Shown here one piece after another: positions 43,541 through 51,776 of a stretch of 64,000 nt of DNA (position 1 is its first letter; each line of letters starts with the position of its first letter). The DNA comes from Terriglobus roseus DSM 18391 (lineage in GTDB: Bacteria > Acidobacteriota > Terriglobia > Terriglobales > Acidobacteriaceae), in NCBI RefSeq assembly GCF_000265425.1, contig NC_018014.1, forward strand, positions 1,860,001-1,924,000. The letters run 5' to 3'. The translations under genes and the position numbers were made by a program. The notes under the pieces are model-generated. The model saw nothing but the letters and a program-made list of their open reading frames with translations, did no database searches and had not been told where the DNA came from.

Positions 43541-44338
43541 ATGAATGCGCGCGAACGCAAGATGCTCGACTTGTTGAAGAAGGGCAGGGACGACTTCGGT
43601 TACCTTGCCGTTAAGGCGGAGTACGAAGCGGAAGGCACGCGCGTCGACGAGTTGTTGCGCCTTGTCGAGATCTGCCGCAAGGCAGGCCTTGAACTGGCAG
43701 TTAAGATCGGCGGCTGCGAGGCAATGCGCGACCTGATGGAGACCAAGCAGATTGGCGTGGACTACATCATTGCTCCGATGATCGAAAGTCGCTACGCCCT
43801 CTCGAAGTTCGCGGAAGCCGTTGACAAGGTTTACCCGAAGGAAGAGCAGGATGACACGGACTTCCTCTTCAACCTCGAGACGATCAACGCCTTCAACGTG
43901 CTCGACGAGATGGCCGACTATGCTGCAGCCGCTCCTGAGATTGCCGGTATCGTCTTTGGCCGCGTTGATTTCTCCCTGTCCGCCTCTCTTGGCCGCGACG
44001 CCATCAATGGTCGCGAAGTTACCGACTATGTTCTAAAGACCGCAGCTGCCGCAAAAGCGCGTGGCCTCGATCTCGTGGTCGGCGGCGGCGTTTCCAGCGA
44101 TTCGATTCCCGTCCTCAGAGAGATGGTAGCTGTCCACTTGACCCGTTTTGAGACCCGTAAGGTCATCTTTGACGGACAGGCAGCGAACGCTCAGCACATC
44201 GATCAGGGACTGCTGAACGCAGTTCACTTCGAACTGCTGTGGCTCCTCAATAAGCGCGAGTACTACGGCTCCATCGAGAAAGAAGACTCGAAGCGCATCG
44301 ATATGCTGGAAAAGCGCTGGGCTGTCCTCAACTCGTAG
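43541..44338 (+). CDS. HpcH/HpaI-family aldolase-like protein
   Basis: A 265-residue TIM-barrel protein of the HpcH/HpaI/citrate-lyase-beta superfamily. [43 protein letters not shown] carries the metal-binding Glu and Asp of the family, and [23 protein letters not shown] is the helix preceding them. Enzymes of this fold join or split C-C bonds with pyruvate, PEP or acyl-CoA. It follows rfbH by 72 nt with an AAGGACGG ribosome site. No known dideoxysugar pathway uses it, so a role in building an unusual sugar is inferred from position. Confidence 0.8.
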   Translation: MNARERKMLDLLKKGRDDFGYLAVKAEYEAEGTRVDELLRLVEICRKAGLELAVKIGGCEAMRDLMETKQIGVDYIIAPMIESRYALSKFAEAVDKVYPKEEQDDTDFLFNLETINAFNVLDEMADYAAAAPEIAGIVFGRVDFSLSASLGRDAINGREVTDYVLKTAAAAKARGLDLVVGGGVSSDSIPVLREMVAVHLTRFETRKVIFDGQAANAQHIDQGLLNAVHFELLWLLNKREYYGSIEKEDSKRIDMLEKRWAVLNS

Positions 44339-44350
44339 GTGGACCTGGGC

Positions 44351-45058
44351 ATGAGCCATCGCTTCCTCGTATTCGGCGCCAGCGGCGCCATCGGCAATGC
44401 GCTGGTGGCGTCCGCTGTGGCGCGGGGATGGGAAGTGACATCGGTTGCACGTCACTGTCCCGCCGGGGTCGATGGTGTTACCTCGATCGCCTATGATCCT
44501 TTTGACGGGACCAGCTTCGCCACTTCTTCCTTAGCAGAAGCCGGTCCATTCGACTCCATTTGCTGGGCACAGGGCGCGAACGTCAACGACAGCATCGCTG
44601 ACGTCGACGTGGAAAAGCATCTAGAAATCTACCGGGCGAATTGTCTTTATATCTTGGTCTCATTGCAGGGCCTGATGAATGCCGGTCTCCTGCGTTCGCC
44701 TGCAAAGCTCTGCGTCATCAGTTCCATCTGGCAAAACCTTGCACGGCAGTCGAAACTCACCTACTGCATGACGAAAGCTGCGGTAGAGGGAATGGTCCTA
44801 TCGCTCTCTGCAGACCTCGCAGCGGATGGCCATCTGGTCAATGCGGTGCTTCCAGGAGCGCTGGAGACGCCGATGACTCGTAAGAATCTCTCGACCGAGC
44901 AGATCGATCGTCTGACGTCTGCGACACAGTTCGGACGACTGCCATCTCTTGAAGATGTAAGTGCCGCTGTGCTCTTTCTATGTTCGCCGGAAAATACCGG
45001 CATCACCGGCCAGTTCATCGCGGCCGATTTAGGATTCAGCCGTGTCCGCATCGTTTGA
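44351..45058 (+). CDS. SDR-family oxidoreductase of the sugar island
   Basis: A 235-residue short-chain dehydrogenase: RFLVFGASGAIGNALVASAVARGW is the cofactor-binding motif, with NVND in place of the usual NAG, catalytic Ser in CVISSIWQNL and YCMTKAAVEGM (Tyr-x-x-x-Lys). It should reduce a keto or oxidise a hydroxyl group of the sugar precursor. It is 12 nt after the aldolase gene, and its 3' end overlaps the next gene by 17 bp. Confidence 0.88.
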   Translation: MSHRFLVFGASGAIGNALVASAVARGWEVTSVARHCPAGVDGVTSIAYDPFDGTSFATSSLAEAGPFDSICWAQGANVNDSIADVDVEKHLEIYRANCLYILVSLQGLMNAGLLRSPAKLCVISSIWQNLARQSKLTYCMTKAAVEGMVLSLSADLAADGHLVNAVLPGALETPMTRKNLSTEQIDRLTSATQFGRLPSLEDVSAAVLFLCSPENTGITGQFIAADLGFSRVRIV

Positions 45059-46118
45059 TATTCAGTCGGCTACCGGCACTTACAACGTCACGGTAGAGAG
45101 TGGTTCGTTCGCTCAAACACTTGCGGGAATGCAAGACGCAGCCGTGATCGCCGACGCCTTTTTTAAGCCTGCCCTTGCCGGCATTGGTATCGATGCAATC
45201 TTCGTCGAGGCAATCGAAAGCAACAAGTCTCTCGACGCATCTCCCGCTCTCATCGAACAGATGCGCAAAGCCGGCGCAAACCGCTCGACGCACATGGTCG
45301 CGGTCGGCGGCGGCATCATTCAGGATCTGTCCGCCTTCATCGCGTCGGTGTACATGCGAGGTCTCCGCTGGACTTACATGCCAACCACGGTGTTAGCGAT
45401 GGTCGACTCGTGCATCGGCGGTAAGTCATCGATCAACGTAGGTCCCTATAAGAACCTGGTCGGCACCTTCCACTCCCCGGAGCGTGTCTGGATTGACCCT
45501 GCGGTCATTGCGACGCTGCCTGCTGATCAACGCGCAAGCGGACTCATCGAGGCGGCAAAGATCACCTTCTGCAGAGGGGCCGAGGCGTTCGAAGAGCACC
45601 TGGCATGTGGACCGTCCGTCGATATGGACCCCGCTGCTCTCGAACGGCTTATCATCAACAGCCTGCATTCGAAGAAGTGGTTTATCGAGATCGACGAGTT
45701 CGATCGCAAGGAACGGCTTCTCCTGAACTTCGGCCATACCTTCGGTCACGCCATCGAAGGCGCGTCACACTTCGGTATCGCCCATGGGATTGCGGTTGGC
45801 ATTGGCATCGAATGCGCCATCGCCTTTCAGGAAAACGCCGGTGTTGACTACACCGCAGTCCCGCGCGTAGCAGCGTTGCGGCAACATCTGCGGGACATGA
45901 TCGGCAACGATCCAACGGTTCTAGGGCACCTTCGCGAGTTATCAGTGGACGACGTTTTGCAGCGCTTTGTCTCGGATAAGAAACACGGGAAAGACTTCTA
46001 CGCGCTGATCCTGATCGCGCCGGATGGCAGTGTGATCCTGAGCAGGGAACCGCGTACTGAGGCAACGCTTGGAAGTGTGCGGCGTGCCGTGGAAGAGATC
46101 ATAGAGGCATACGTATGA
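45042..46118 (+). CDS. 3-Dehydroquinate-synthase-fold cyclase
   Basis: A 358-residue protein with the DHQ-synthase signature: VAVGGGIIQDLSAFIASVYMRGLRW (NAD binding), PTTVLAMVDSCIGGKSSINVGPYKNLVGTFHSP (substrate loop), Glu170 in LIEAAK, His232/236 in NFGHTFGHAIEG and His249 in AHGI (metal ligands). Family members (AroB, DOI synthase, EVS) convert phosphorylated ketoses to carbocycles through an intramolecular aldol reaction. Placement in the operon argues against plain shikimate AroB. The GTG start at 45042 lies within the upstream gene, and it overlaps the next gene by 4 bp. Confidence 0.85.
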   Translation: MSASFDIQSATGTYNVTVESGSFAQTLAGMQDAAVIADAFFKPALAGIGIDAIFVEAIESNKSLDASPALIEQMRKAGANRSTHMVAVGGGIIQDLSAFIASVYMRGLRWTYMPTTVLAMVDSCIGGKSSINVGPYKNLVGTFHSPERVWIDPAVIATLPADQRASGLIEAAKITFCRGAEAFEEHLACGPSVDMDPAALERLIINSLHSKKWFIEIDEFDRKERLLLNFGHTFGHAIEGASHFGIAHGIAVGIGIECAIAFQENAGVDYTAVPRVAALRQHLRDMIGNDPTVLGHLRELSVDDVLQRFVSDKKHGKDFYALILIAPDGSVILSREPRTEATLGSVRRAVEEIIEAYV

Positions 46119-47911
46119 AGAAATATTCTGACTTGATGGCCGACTGGCTCGTCGATCTTGGCTACACGCATTGTTTCTTTCTGGGTGGCGGCAACATCAT
46201 GCACCTGTTGGAGAGCTGCAGCCATCGCTTTACCTGCATTCCCGTAGTGCATGAAGTTGCGGCAGGTATCGCGGCCGAGTACCTCACAGAGCTCGGTGAA
46301 GGCAAGCGAGCCTTTGCGCTCGTAACAGCAGGACCAGGCTTCACAAATGTCGTCACTGCGATGGCCGCGGCGTTCCTCGAAAGCCATGAGCTGCTCGTGA
46401 TTGGCGGCCAGGTAAAAGTTGCAGACCTGTCGCTAGGACGAGTGCGGCAGCGTGGTATTCAGGAAGCCGACGGCGTTGCGTTAGCAACGCCGATCAGTGT
46501 GAAGTCTGTCCTGATGGACAGGGTCATCGACCAGCGAGAATTCAACGCATGGACACAGGCAGGCAGCTCCGGTCGTAAGGGCCCCGTCTTCGTTGAAGTG
46601 CCTCTGGATGTGCAAGGTACCTCCGTGGACGAAGTCACCCTGAGCAATGCAGAGCGCGCCGCGCCAACAAATCCGTTGCCATCCGCAACCGCTGCACAGA
46701 TCGCAGAGATCAATCAGTTATTGGAACGCGCAGAGCGCCCGGTCGTACTGCTTGGTGGTGGCATAGATCGCAGACTTGTGCGTTCGCTCTTGCCGCAACT
46801 GGAGAAGGCCAAATTACCTCTCATGGTGACCTGGAACGGCATGGACCGAGTGCCATCCGATCATCCCTACTACTTCGGAAGGCCGAACACCTTCGGCCAG
46901 CGCTCCGCCAACATCATTCAGCAACAGGCCGATCTTGTCATTGCTCTCGGCACACGTCTCGGGCTGCAGCAGACGGGCTTCAACTGGCAGCAGTTTGCTC
47001 CGATGGCGAAAGTGGTTCAGGTGGAAATCGATGAGCGTGAACTCACGAAGGGTCATCCTCGCGTCGACCTCCCAGTGCTTGGCGACGCGAACGAAGTTCT
47101 GCGCGAACTGAGTTCCGTCACGCCTGGGAACTGGTCCGAATGGATCGACTTTGCGCGGATGGTCCGTCGGGAAGTGCCGCTTGTCGATCCGCAAAACGTA
47201 ACAGCTTCCGGATACCTCTCTCCCTTTGAGTTCAATGACAAGCTTTCTGCGATCGCGAACGGCGACGACATCGTCATCCCGTGTTCCAGTGGTGGTGCGT
47301 ACACTTCCGCGATGCAGGTATGGGAGCTGAAGCGAGGCCAGATCTCCCAGACGACCAAGGGATTGGCTTCTATGGGATACGGTTTGGGCGGCGCAATCGG
47401 GGCCGCACTCGCCTGGCCTGAGCGCCGCACTATCCTGATGGAAGGTGATGGTGGCTTCTCGCAGAACCTGCAGGAGCTTGGTACTGTTCGAGCGCAGAAG
47501 CTGAACCTTAAGATCTTCATCAATGACGATCACGGCTACGCGTCGATCCGTATGTCGCAGATCAATTACTTCAAGGGGCATTACGTCGGGTGCGATATCG
47601 AGACTGGTCTCGGTCTCCCGGACTGGAACCTGCTCTTTCCTGCGTACTCGATTCCTGTCATGACGCTGAAGCCCGGCTTTGAGACGGACCCGGAATTCCT
47701 GCAACGCTTCAACACTCCCGGTCCCGCAGCGTTCCTGGTCAGTGTCGATCCGAAGCAGACCTACTTCCCCAAGATCATGAGCCGCATTACCGAGGCCGGC
47801 AGCATGGAGTCGAATCCGCTGCACTTCATGTCGCCTGACCTTGAGCCGGAAGTTGCTGCGAAGGTCTATCGCTACATCAGTGGCGATACCGGTGCGAAGG
47901 TCACGAAGTAG
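46115..47911 (+). CDS. Thiamine-diphosphate-dependent acetolactate-synthase-like enzyme
   Basis: A 598-residue three-domain ThDP enzyme. The activating Glu47 lies in VVHEVAAG, the central domain follows (PLPSATAAQIAEINQLLERAERPVVLLGGG), and the PP domain carries MEGDGGFSQNLQELGTVRAQKLNLKIFINDD with the GDG...N metal motif. In yersiniose A biosynthesis the homologue YerE decarboxylates pyruvate and adds the acetyl unit to C4 of CDP-4-keto-3,6-dideoxyglucose; the same acceptor is expected here. It is coupled by ATGA to the cyclase-fold gene and abuts the epimerase gene. Other acyl donors or acceptors remain possible. Confidence 0.85.
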   Translation: MKKYSDLMADWLVDLGYTHCFFLGGGNIMHLLESCSHRFTCIPVVHEVAAGIAAEYLTELGEGKRAFALVTAGPGFTNVVTAMAAAFLESHELLVIGGQVKVADLSLGRVRQRGIQEADGVALATPISVKSVLMDRVIDQREFNAWTQAGSSGRKGPVFVEVPLDVQGTSVDEVTLSNAERAAPTNPLPSATAAQIAEINQLLERAERPVVLLGGGIDRRLVRSLLPQLEKAKLPLMVTWNGMDRVPSDHPYYFGRPNTFGQRSANIIQQQADLVIALGTRLGLQQTGFNWQQFAPMAKVVQVEIDERELTKGHPRVDLPVLGDANEVLRELSSVTPGNWSEWIDFARMVRREVPLVDPQNVTASGYLSPFEFNDKLSAIANGDDIVIPCSSGGAYTSAMQVWELKRGQISQTTKGLASMGYGLGGAIGAALAWPERRTILMEGDGGFSQNLQELGTVRAQKLNLKIFINDDHGYASIRMSQINYFKGHYVGCDIETGLGLPDWNLLFPAYSIPVMTLKPGFETDPEFLQRFNTPGPAAFLVSVDPKQTYFPKIMSRITEAGSMESNPLHFMSPDLEPEVAAKVYRYISGDTGAKVTK

Positions 47912-48961
47912 ATGATGGCCGCGAAGCCCATCCCGGAGAGCGATCTGGCGGCAATTCTTGCTGCTACAAGCGAGCTCTGGGAGACGCTGCGCGGTCGCAG
48001 CATCTTTATGACGGGGTGCACCGGAACCTTCGGCGCATGGCTGCTGGAGAGCCTTAGCTACATCAATCGCGCGCTCGATCTGCGAGCCAGCGCTGTCGTC
48101 CTGTCGCGTCGTCCTGAGGCTTTCCGGGCGAAGATGCCACACCTCTTCGCGGACGATCTCATCACGATGCATGCGGGCGATGCGCGCGACTTCAGCTTTC
48201 CCGCGGGCGAGTTTCCGTTCATCATCTGCGGTGCTACGGAAGCGAGTGCGAAGCAGCAGGCGGAGCAGCCTGTGGAGATGCTTTCCACCATCCTGCGTGG
48301 CACGGAACGCACGTTGCAGTTTGCAGCGCAAAGCGGCTGCAAGCGATTGCTGCTTACAAGTTCTGGCGCTGTCTACGGCCGGCAGCCGAGCGATCTGGTT
48401 CATCTGCCCGAGAGTTACACCGGCGCGCCGGATTCTACGGACTTCAACTCCGTTTACGCGGAGGGCAAGCGCGCCAGTGAACTGATGTGCGCTGTCTACG
48501 GTCGGCAGTACGGTTTCACGACCGTCTTCTCGCGGGCGTATGCGATCGGCGGTCCGCATCTGCCGTTGGACATGCACTTCGCGCTTGGCAACTTCATCCG
48601 CGACGCCTTGGCCGGCGGTCCGATCCGCATCGGTGGCGACGGGACGCCGACGCGGTCGTACCAGTACGGCGGCGATCTTGCTGCCTGGCTGTGGACGATG
48701 CTCTTTCGAGCACCGGATCGCGCTGCTTACAACACTGGTTCCGGCGAGAGCCTTTCCATCCTGCAGCTCGCTCAGGCGGTTCGCGACGCGCTTGACCCAT
48801 CGATTGCGATCGATGTCGCGAAGGAGCCGGTCGCGGGCGCGCCTGTCTCGCGCTACGTTCCATCGGTCGAGAAGGCTGAGAGGGAACTGGGACTTCGCAA
48901 CATCGTACCGCTCGACGAGATCATCCGCCGCACGGCTCGCTGGTACGGCTGGCAGGGTTAG
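47912..48961 (+). CDS. NAD-dependent epimerase/dehydratase of the sugar island
   Basis: A 349-residue extended SDR: IFMTGCTGTFGAWLLESLSYIN (GxxGxxG), catalytic Ser/Thr in LLTSSGAVYG and VYAEGKRASE (Tyr-x-x-x-Lys), with RAYAIGGPHLPLDMHFALGNFI in the substrate domain. It is the last gene of the operon and probably finishes the CDP-sugar by epimerisation or reduction. Its ATG (47912) directly abuts the upstream stop; a second ATG follows at 47915. It resembles dTDP-glucose dehydratase-like epimerases, but the substrate is not determined. Confidence 0.88.
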   Translation: MMAAKPIPESDLAAILAATSELWETLRGRSIFMTGCTGTFGAWLLESLSYINRALDLRASAVVLSRRPEAFRAKMPHLFADDLITMHAGDARDFSFPAGEFPFIICGATEASAKQQAEQPVEMLSTILRGTERTLQFAAQSGCKRLLLTSSGAVYGRQPSDLVHLPESYTGAPDSTDFNSVYAEGKRASELMCAVYGRQYGFTTVFSRAYAIGGPHLPLDMHFALGNFIRDALAGGPIRIGGDGTPTRSYQYGGDLAAWLWTMLFRAPDRAAYNTGSGESLSILQLAQAVRDALDPSIAIDVAKEPVAGAPVSRYVPSVEKAERELGLRNIVPLDEIIRRTARWYGWQG

Positions 48962-48988
48962 CGGCTGGCGTGTAGGCTGGTCTCTCGT

Positions 48989-49975
48989 ATGAAGACCTCC
49001 AAGGTACTCGCCTCCGTCTGCGCCGGTATGTTGCTTGCCGTCGGCGCTTCTGCTCAGACCCCTGCACCGACTGCCGCTGCCGCCGCCGCTCAGGCTGCTG
49101 CCGGCAAGTTCACTCCCAGCTTTCCGCCGCCGCCTGGCATGACGATCATCGCTCCGCCGGATGGTCACGCGTGGACTCCGCTCTGGCCTGCCGGCGCTCC
49201 GGGTGCGCTTGGGACCGAGGAGGCCGATGTTCCGGCTGTCAGTGTCTTCCTGCCTCGTGTGAACCCGACGAAGACGGTCGTCGTCGTCGCTCCCGGCGGC
49301 GGCTACACGCACCTGGCGCTGGGGCATGAGGGCTACGAGGTGGGTGAGTGGCTCAGCCAGCATGGTGTCGCGGCGGTTGTGCTGCGGTACCGGTTGGGAC
49401 CGAAGTATCACCATCCCATCGAGCTCGGCGACTCGCAGCGTGCGGTCCGTTATGCTCGGGCGCATGCAGCCGAGTGGGGCGTTGATCCGGTGCACGTCGG
49501 CATGTGGGGTTTCTCAGCGGGCGGGCATCTGACCGCGACTGCCGGGACGCACTTCGATGCGGGCAATGCTGCTGCGACCGACGCGGTCGATCGCGTCTCC
49601 AGCCGGCCGGACTTCCTGATCCTTGCGTACCCGGTGATTTCATTCGATCCGGCGGTGATGCATGCTGGATCACGCAAGTATCTGCTGGGCGATAAGGAGT
49701 CGGACCCGACGCTGATCGCGCTTCTTTCGGATGAGTTGCAGGTGACGCCGCAGACGCCACCGACCTTCCTGTTCAGCACGAGTGACGATGCGACGGTGCC
49801 GGTCGCGAACTCGATCCTGTTCTACTCGGCGCTGGTGAAGGCGAAGGTGCCGGCAGAGCTGCACATCTACAAGCATGGTGCGCATGGCGCAGGACTGGCC
49901 CTGGCCAACCCGGAGCTTCGATCATGGAGCGAGTTGCTGTTCCAGTGGATGAAGTCAAACGGGTGGGCTCAGTAG
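48989..49975 (+). CDS. Secreted alpha/beta hydrolase (BD-FAE/acetylxylan-esterase-like)
   Basis: A 328-residue protein with a signal peptide (VLASVCAGMLLAVGASAQ) and an Ala/Pro-rich linker. The hydrolase has the oxyanion loop VVVAPGGGYTHLA, the nucleophile motif GFSAGGHL, the acid in FSTSDDATVPV and His in KHGAHGAGLA. It is likely a polysaccharide deacetylase-type esterase acting outside the cytoplasm. A TAGGCT hexamer lies 10 nt before ATG 48989, so it is probably transcribed separately from the sugar island 27 nt upstream. Confidence 0.88.
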   Translation: MKTSKVLASVCAGMLLAVGASAQTPAPTAAAAAAQAAAGKFTPSFPPPPGMTIIAPPDGHAWTPLWPAGAPGALGTEEADVPAVSVFLPRVNPTKTVVVVAPGGGYTHLALGHEGYEVGEWLSQHGVAAVVLRYRLGPKYHHPIELGDSQRAVRYARAHAAEWGVDPVHVGMWGFSAGGHLTATAGTHFDAGNAAATDAVDRVSSRPDFLILAYPVISFDPAVMHAGSRKYLLGDKESDPTLIALLSDELQVTPQTPPTFLFSTSDDATVPVANSILFYSALVKAKVPAELHIYKHGAHGAGLALANPELRSWSELLFQWMKSNGWAQ

Positions 49976-49998
49976 CACCCACCCCCCCCGCAAAACCC

Positions 49999-50088
49999 GT
50001 AAAAATCAGATTCTAAAGAAGTTGACGTTTCCCGAAACGGTAAAAATTAGATTCGAAAGGGGTTACGGGTAAAAATTAGATTCCAAAA
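49999..50088. repeat. Three direct copies of a 20-bp AT-rich motif
   Basis: GTAAAAATYAGATTCNAAAG occurs at 49999, 50040 and 50069 (intervals 41 and 29 bp), with GGTTACGGGT-like sequence between copies. The repeats stand out as AT-rich in GC-rich surroundings. They lie between the esterase stop and the convergent LolC/E-type gene, so they are more likely 3'-flank or protein-binding repeats than promoter elements. Confidence 0.6.
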
Positions 50089-50098
50089 GACTTACGCG

Positions 50099-50127
50099 AA
50101 AAAGGCAACCCGAGAGGGCTGCCCTTC
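50099..50127 (-). terminator. Terminator of the LolC/E-type gene
   Basis: AAGGGCAGCCC with a TCTC loop and GGGTTGCCTT (imperfect, one bulge) is followed on the minus strand by a run of five T, about 120 nt after the permease stop. Confidence 0.65.
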
Positions 50128-50247
50128 TTGCTTCTATCTCTATTGTAACGAATCGCGCTGATTTTCCCGCCACCCGTAAGTTACTTGCATCATTGGGCTT
50201 ACGCGATTTGGGGCTTGACAGCATTTCGAGCACGCCGCAGCCATGCG

Positions 50248-51480
50248 CTACTCGTATCGGAGAGCCTCCGCTGGCAGGATCTTCGCCGCGGACGAGCTTG
50301 GGTAGAGCGTTGCCAACAGTGACACGGCGAGCGAGACGAAGGCGACCAGAACGCCATCGATCGCGCGGGGTGCGAAGGGCAGGTAGTCGATGGAGTAGAC
50401 CTGCGCGGAGAGCTGGATGAAGTGGTAGTGGCCGCCGATCCATGAGAGGCCGTAGCCGAGCACCAGGCCGATGATGGTGCCGCTGAGTGAGATGAGCAGC
50501 CCCTGCGCCAGGAAGATGCGGCGCACCTGGTCGGGACGGACGCCGAAGCTCATCAGGACGGCGATGTCGCGGGTCTTTTCCATGACGAGCATGGTCAGAG
50601 CGATCAGGATATTCAAGGCTGCAACGCAGACGATGAGCGCGATGACGATGAATGTTACGACACGCTCCAGTGCCAGCGCGCGGAAGAGTTCGCGGTTCTG
50701 ATCCATCCAGTTCGTCGCCTGGAAGCCGGGGCCTGCGGCCTGTTCGATCTCGCGGGCGATCGTGTCGGCGTGATACAGGTCGTCGACCTTAAAGCTGATG
50801 ACGGAGATCAGGTCGGGCTCCGAGAAGAGACGCTGTGCATCGGTCAGGCGGATGAAGCCGTAGCTGGAGTCGTACTGGTAAAAGCCGGAGTGGAAGATGC
50901 CGACGAGCTGAAATCGCTGGTACTTTGGCACGATCCCGAGCGGTGTGAGTTCGCCCTGCGGGCTGGTGACGAGTACCGTATCACCGACGCCCGCACCGAT
51001 GTTCTCGGCGAGGTCTGATCCGAAGACGACCGGTGGTAACGGGGTCGGTGCAGGGTTGTCGAGCGGAGCTGCTGAGCCGGACTTCACGGTCTGCAGCAGA
51101 TCCGTAACTGTCTTCTCCTGCGCCGGGACGACGCCTTTCAGGAGGCCTCCGCCGGAGCGTGCGCCACGGGAGATGAGGACCTGGCCGTAGAGGCCGGGGG
51201 CCGCTGCGGTGACGTGTGGCAGGTGCCGCATGCGTTCGACGAGCGGCCGCCAGTCGCGGATGCCGTCGGAGGCGGCCTTCATCAGGTCGACGTGTGCGGT
51301 GGAGCCGAGGAGGCGCGACTGGAGATCTCTCCGCATGCCGTTGGTGATGGCGAGCGCGATGATCAGCGAGGCTACGCCGGCGGCGACTCCGAGGACCGAG
51401 ATGGCTGTGATGACACCGATGACGGCTTGCCGGCGCTTGGCGCGGAGATAGCGGGCGGCGATGAAGAGCTCGAAGCGCAT
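50248..51480 (-). CDS. LolC/E-type lipoprotein-releasing ABC permease
   Basis: A 410-residue FtsX-superfamily permease: FELFIAARYLRAKRRQAVIGVITAISVLGVAAGVASLIIALAITNGM at the N-terminus, a large periplasmic domain of about 220 residues, then three helices near residues 270-400 including VFIVIALIVCVAALNILIALTMLVMEKTRDIAVL-like sequence (MEKTRDIAVLMSFGVRPDQVRRIFLAQG). This is the LolC/LolE plan for extracting lipoproteins from the inner membrane. No LolD ATPase gene is adjacent, which is unusual. The start is ATG 51480. Confidence 0.9.
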   Translation of the reverse strand: MRFELFIAARYLRAKRRQAVIGVITAISVLGVAAGVASLIIALAITNGMRRDLQSRLLGSTAHVDLMKAASDGIRDWRPLVERMRHLPHVTAAAPGLYGQVLISRGARSGGGLLKGVVPAQEKTVTDLLQTVKSGSAAPLDNPAPTPLPPVVFGSDLAENIGAGVGDTVLVTSPQGELTPLGIVPKYQRFQLVGIFHSGFYQYDSSYGFIRLTDAQRLFSEPDLISVISFKVDDLYHADTIAREIEQAAGPGFQATNWMDQNRELFRALALERVVTFIVIALIVCVAALNILIALTMLVMEKTRDIAVLMSFGVRPDQVRRIFLAQGLLISLSGTIIGLVLGYGLSWIGGHYHFIQLSAQVYSIDYLPFAPRAIDGVLVAFVSLAVSLLATLYPSSSAAKILPAEALRYE

Positions 51481-51515
51481 GGGTTGGTTTCAGTATCGCT
51501 TAGGTGGGAAGGGCC

Positions 51516-51745
51516 GGGGCTGAAGCCCCTTGTTTGTTGGTCGGTTCTTCAGGGGACTGAAGGCCCCTGCCTTCTCCGGTTCGCGCTTTGCGCGAATTCC
51601 CACTCATGACGATGGAGCTGTCATGAATGGGGCACCCGGATTTGTGCCGCTTGAGGGTCTGTAAAAAGCGGTTCGAGCTTTGCTCGAAGAACCCACCCTT
51701 TCGCGATGAAGCCGCGAAAGAGTGGGGCACCCGGGTTCGGTGCCT
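51516..51745. repeat. Palindromic intergenic repeats between LolC/E-type and propeller genes
   Basis: GGGGCtgaaGCCCC (51516-51529) and AGGGGactgaaggCCCCT (51551-51568) share the CTGAAG loop of the array at 26806-27651. CATGAC and GTCATG (51605-51625) form a palindrome. TGGGGCACCCGG occurs directly repeated at 51628 and 51723. Hairpins TTCGAGCtttGCTCGAA and TTTCGCGatgaagcCGCGAAA lie between the copies. The minus-strand ORF across it is a repeat artefact. Confidence 0.7.
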
Positions 51746-51776
51746 CTCCGATCTCTCTACGTACTGGTCAGTGTTC

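Noticed and set aside
46814..49495. 893-codon minus-strand open frame
   Set aside because: It lies antisense to the ThDP enzyme, epimerase and esterase genes, all with clear domains. It is Arg/Ala-rich with no motif, a GC-rich shadow.
51500..51730. 76-codon minus-strand ORF
   Set aside because: It is built from the CTGAAG palindromes and TGGGGCACCCGG repeats, has no ribosome site, and looks like a repeat-encoded artefact.
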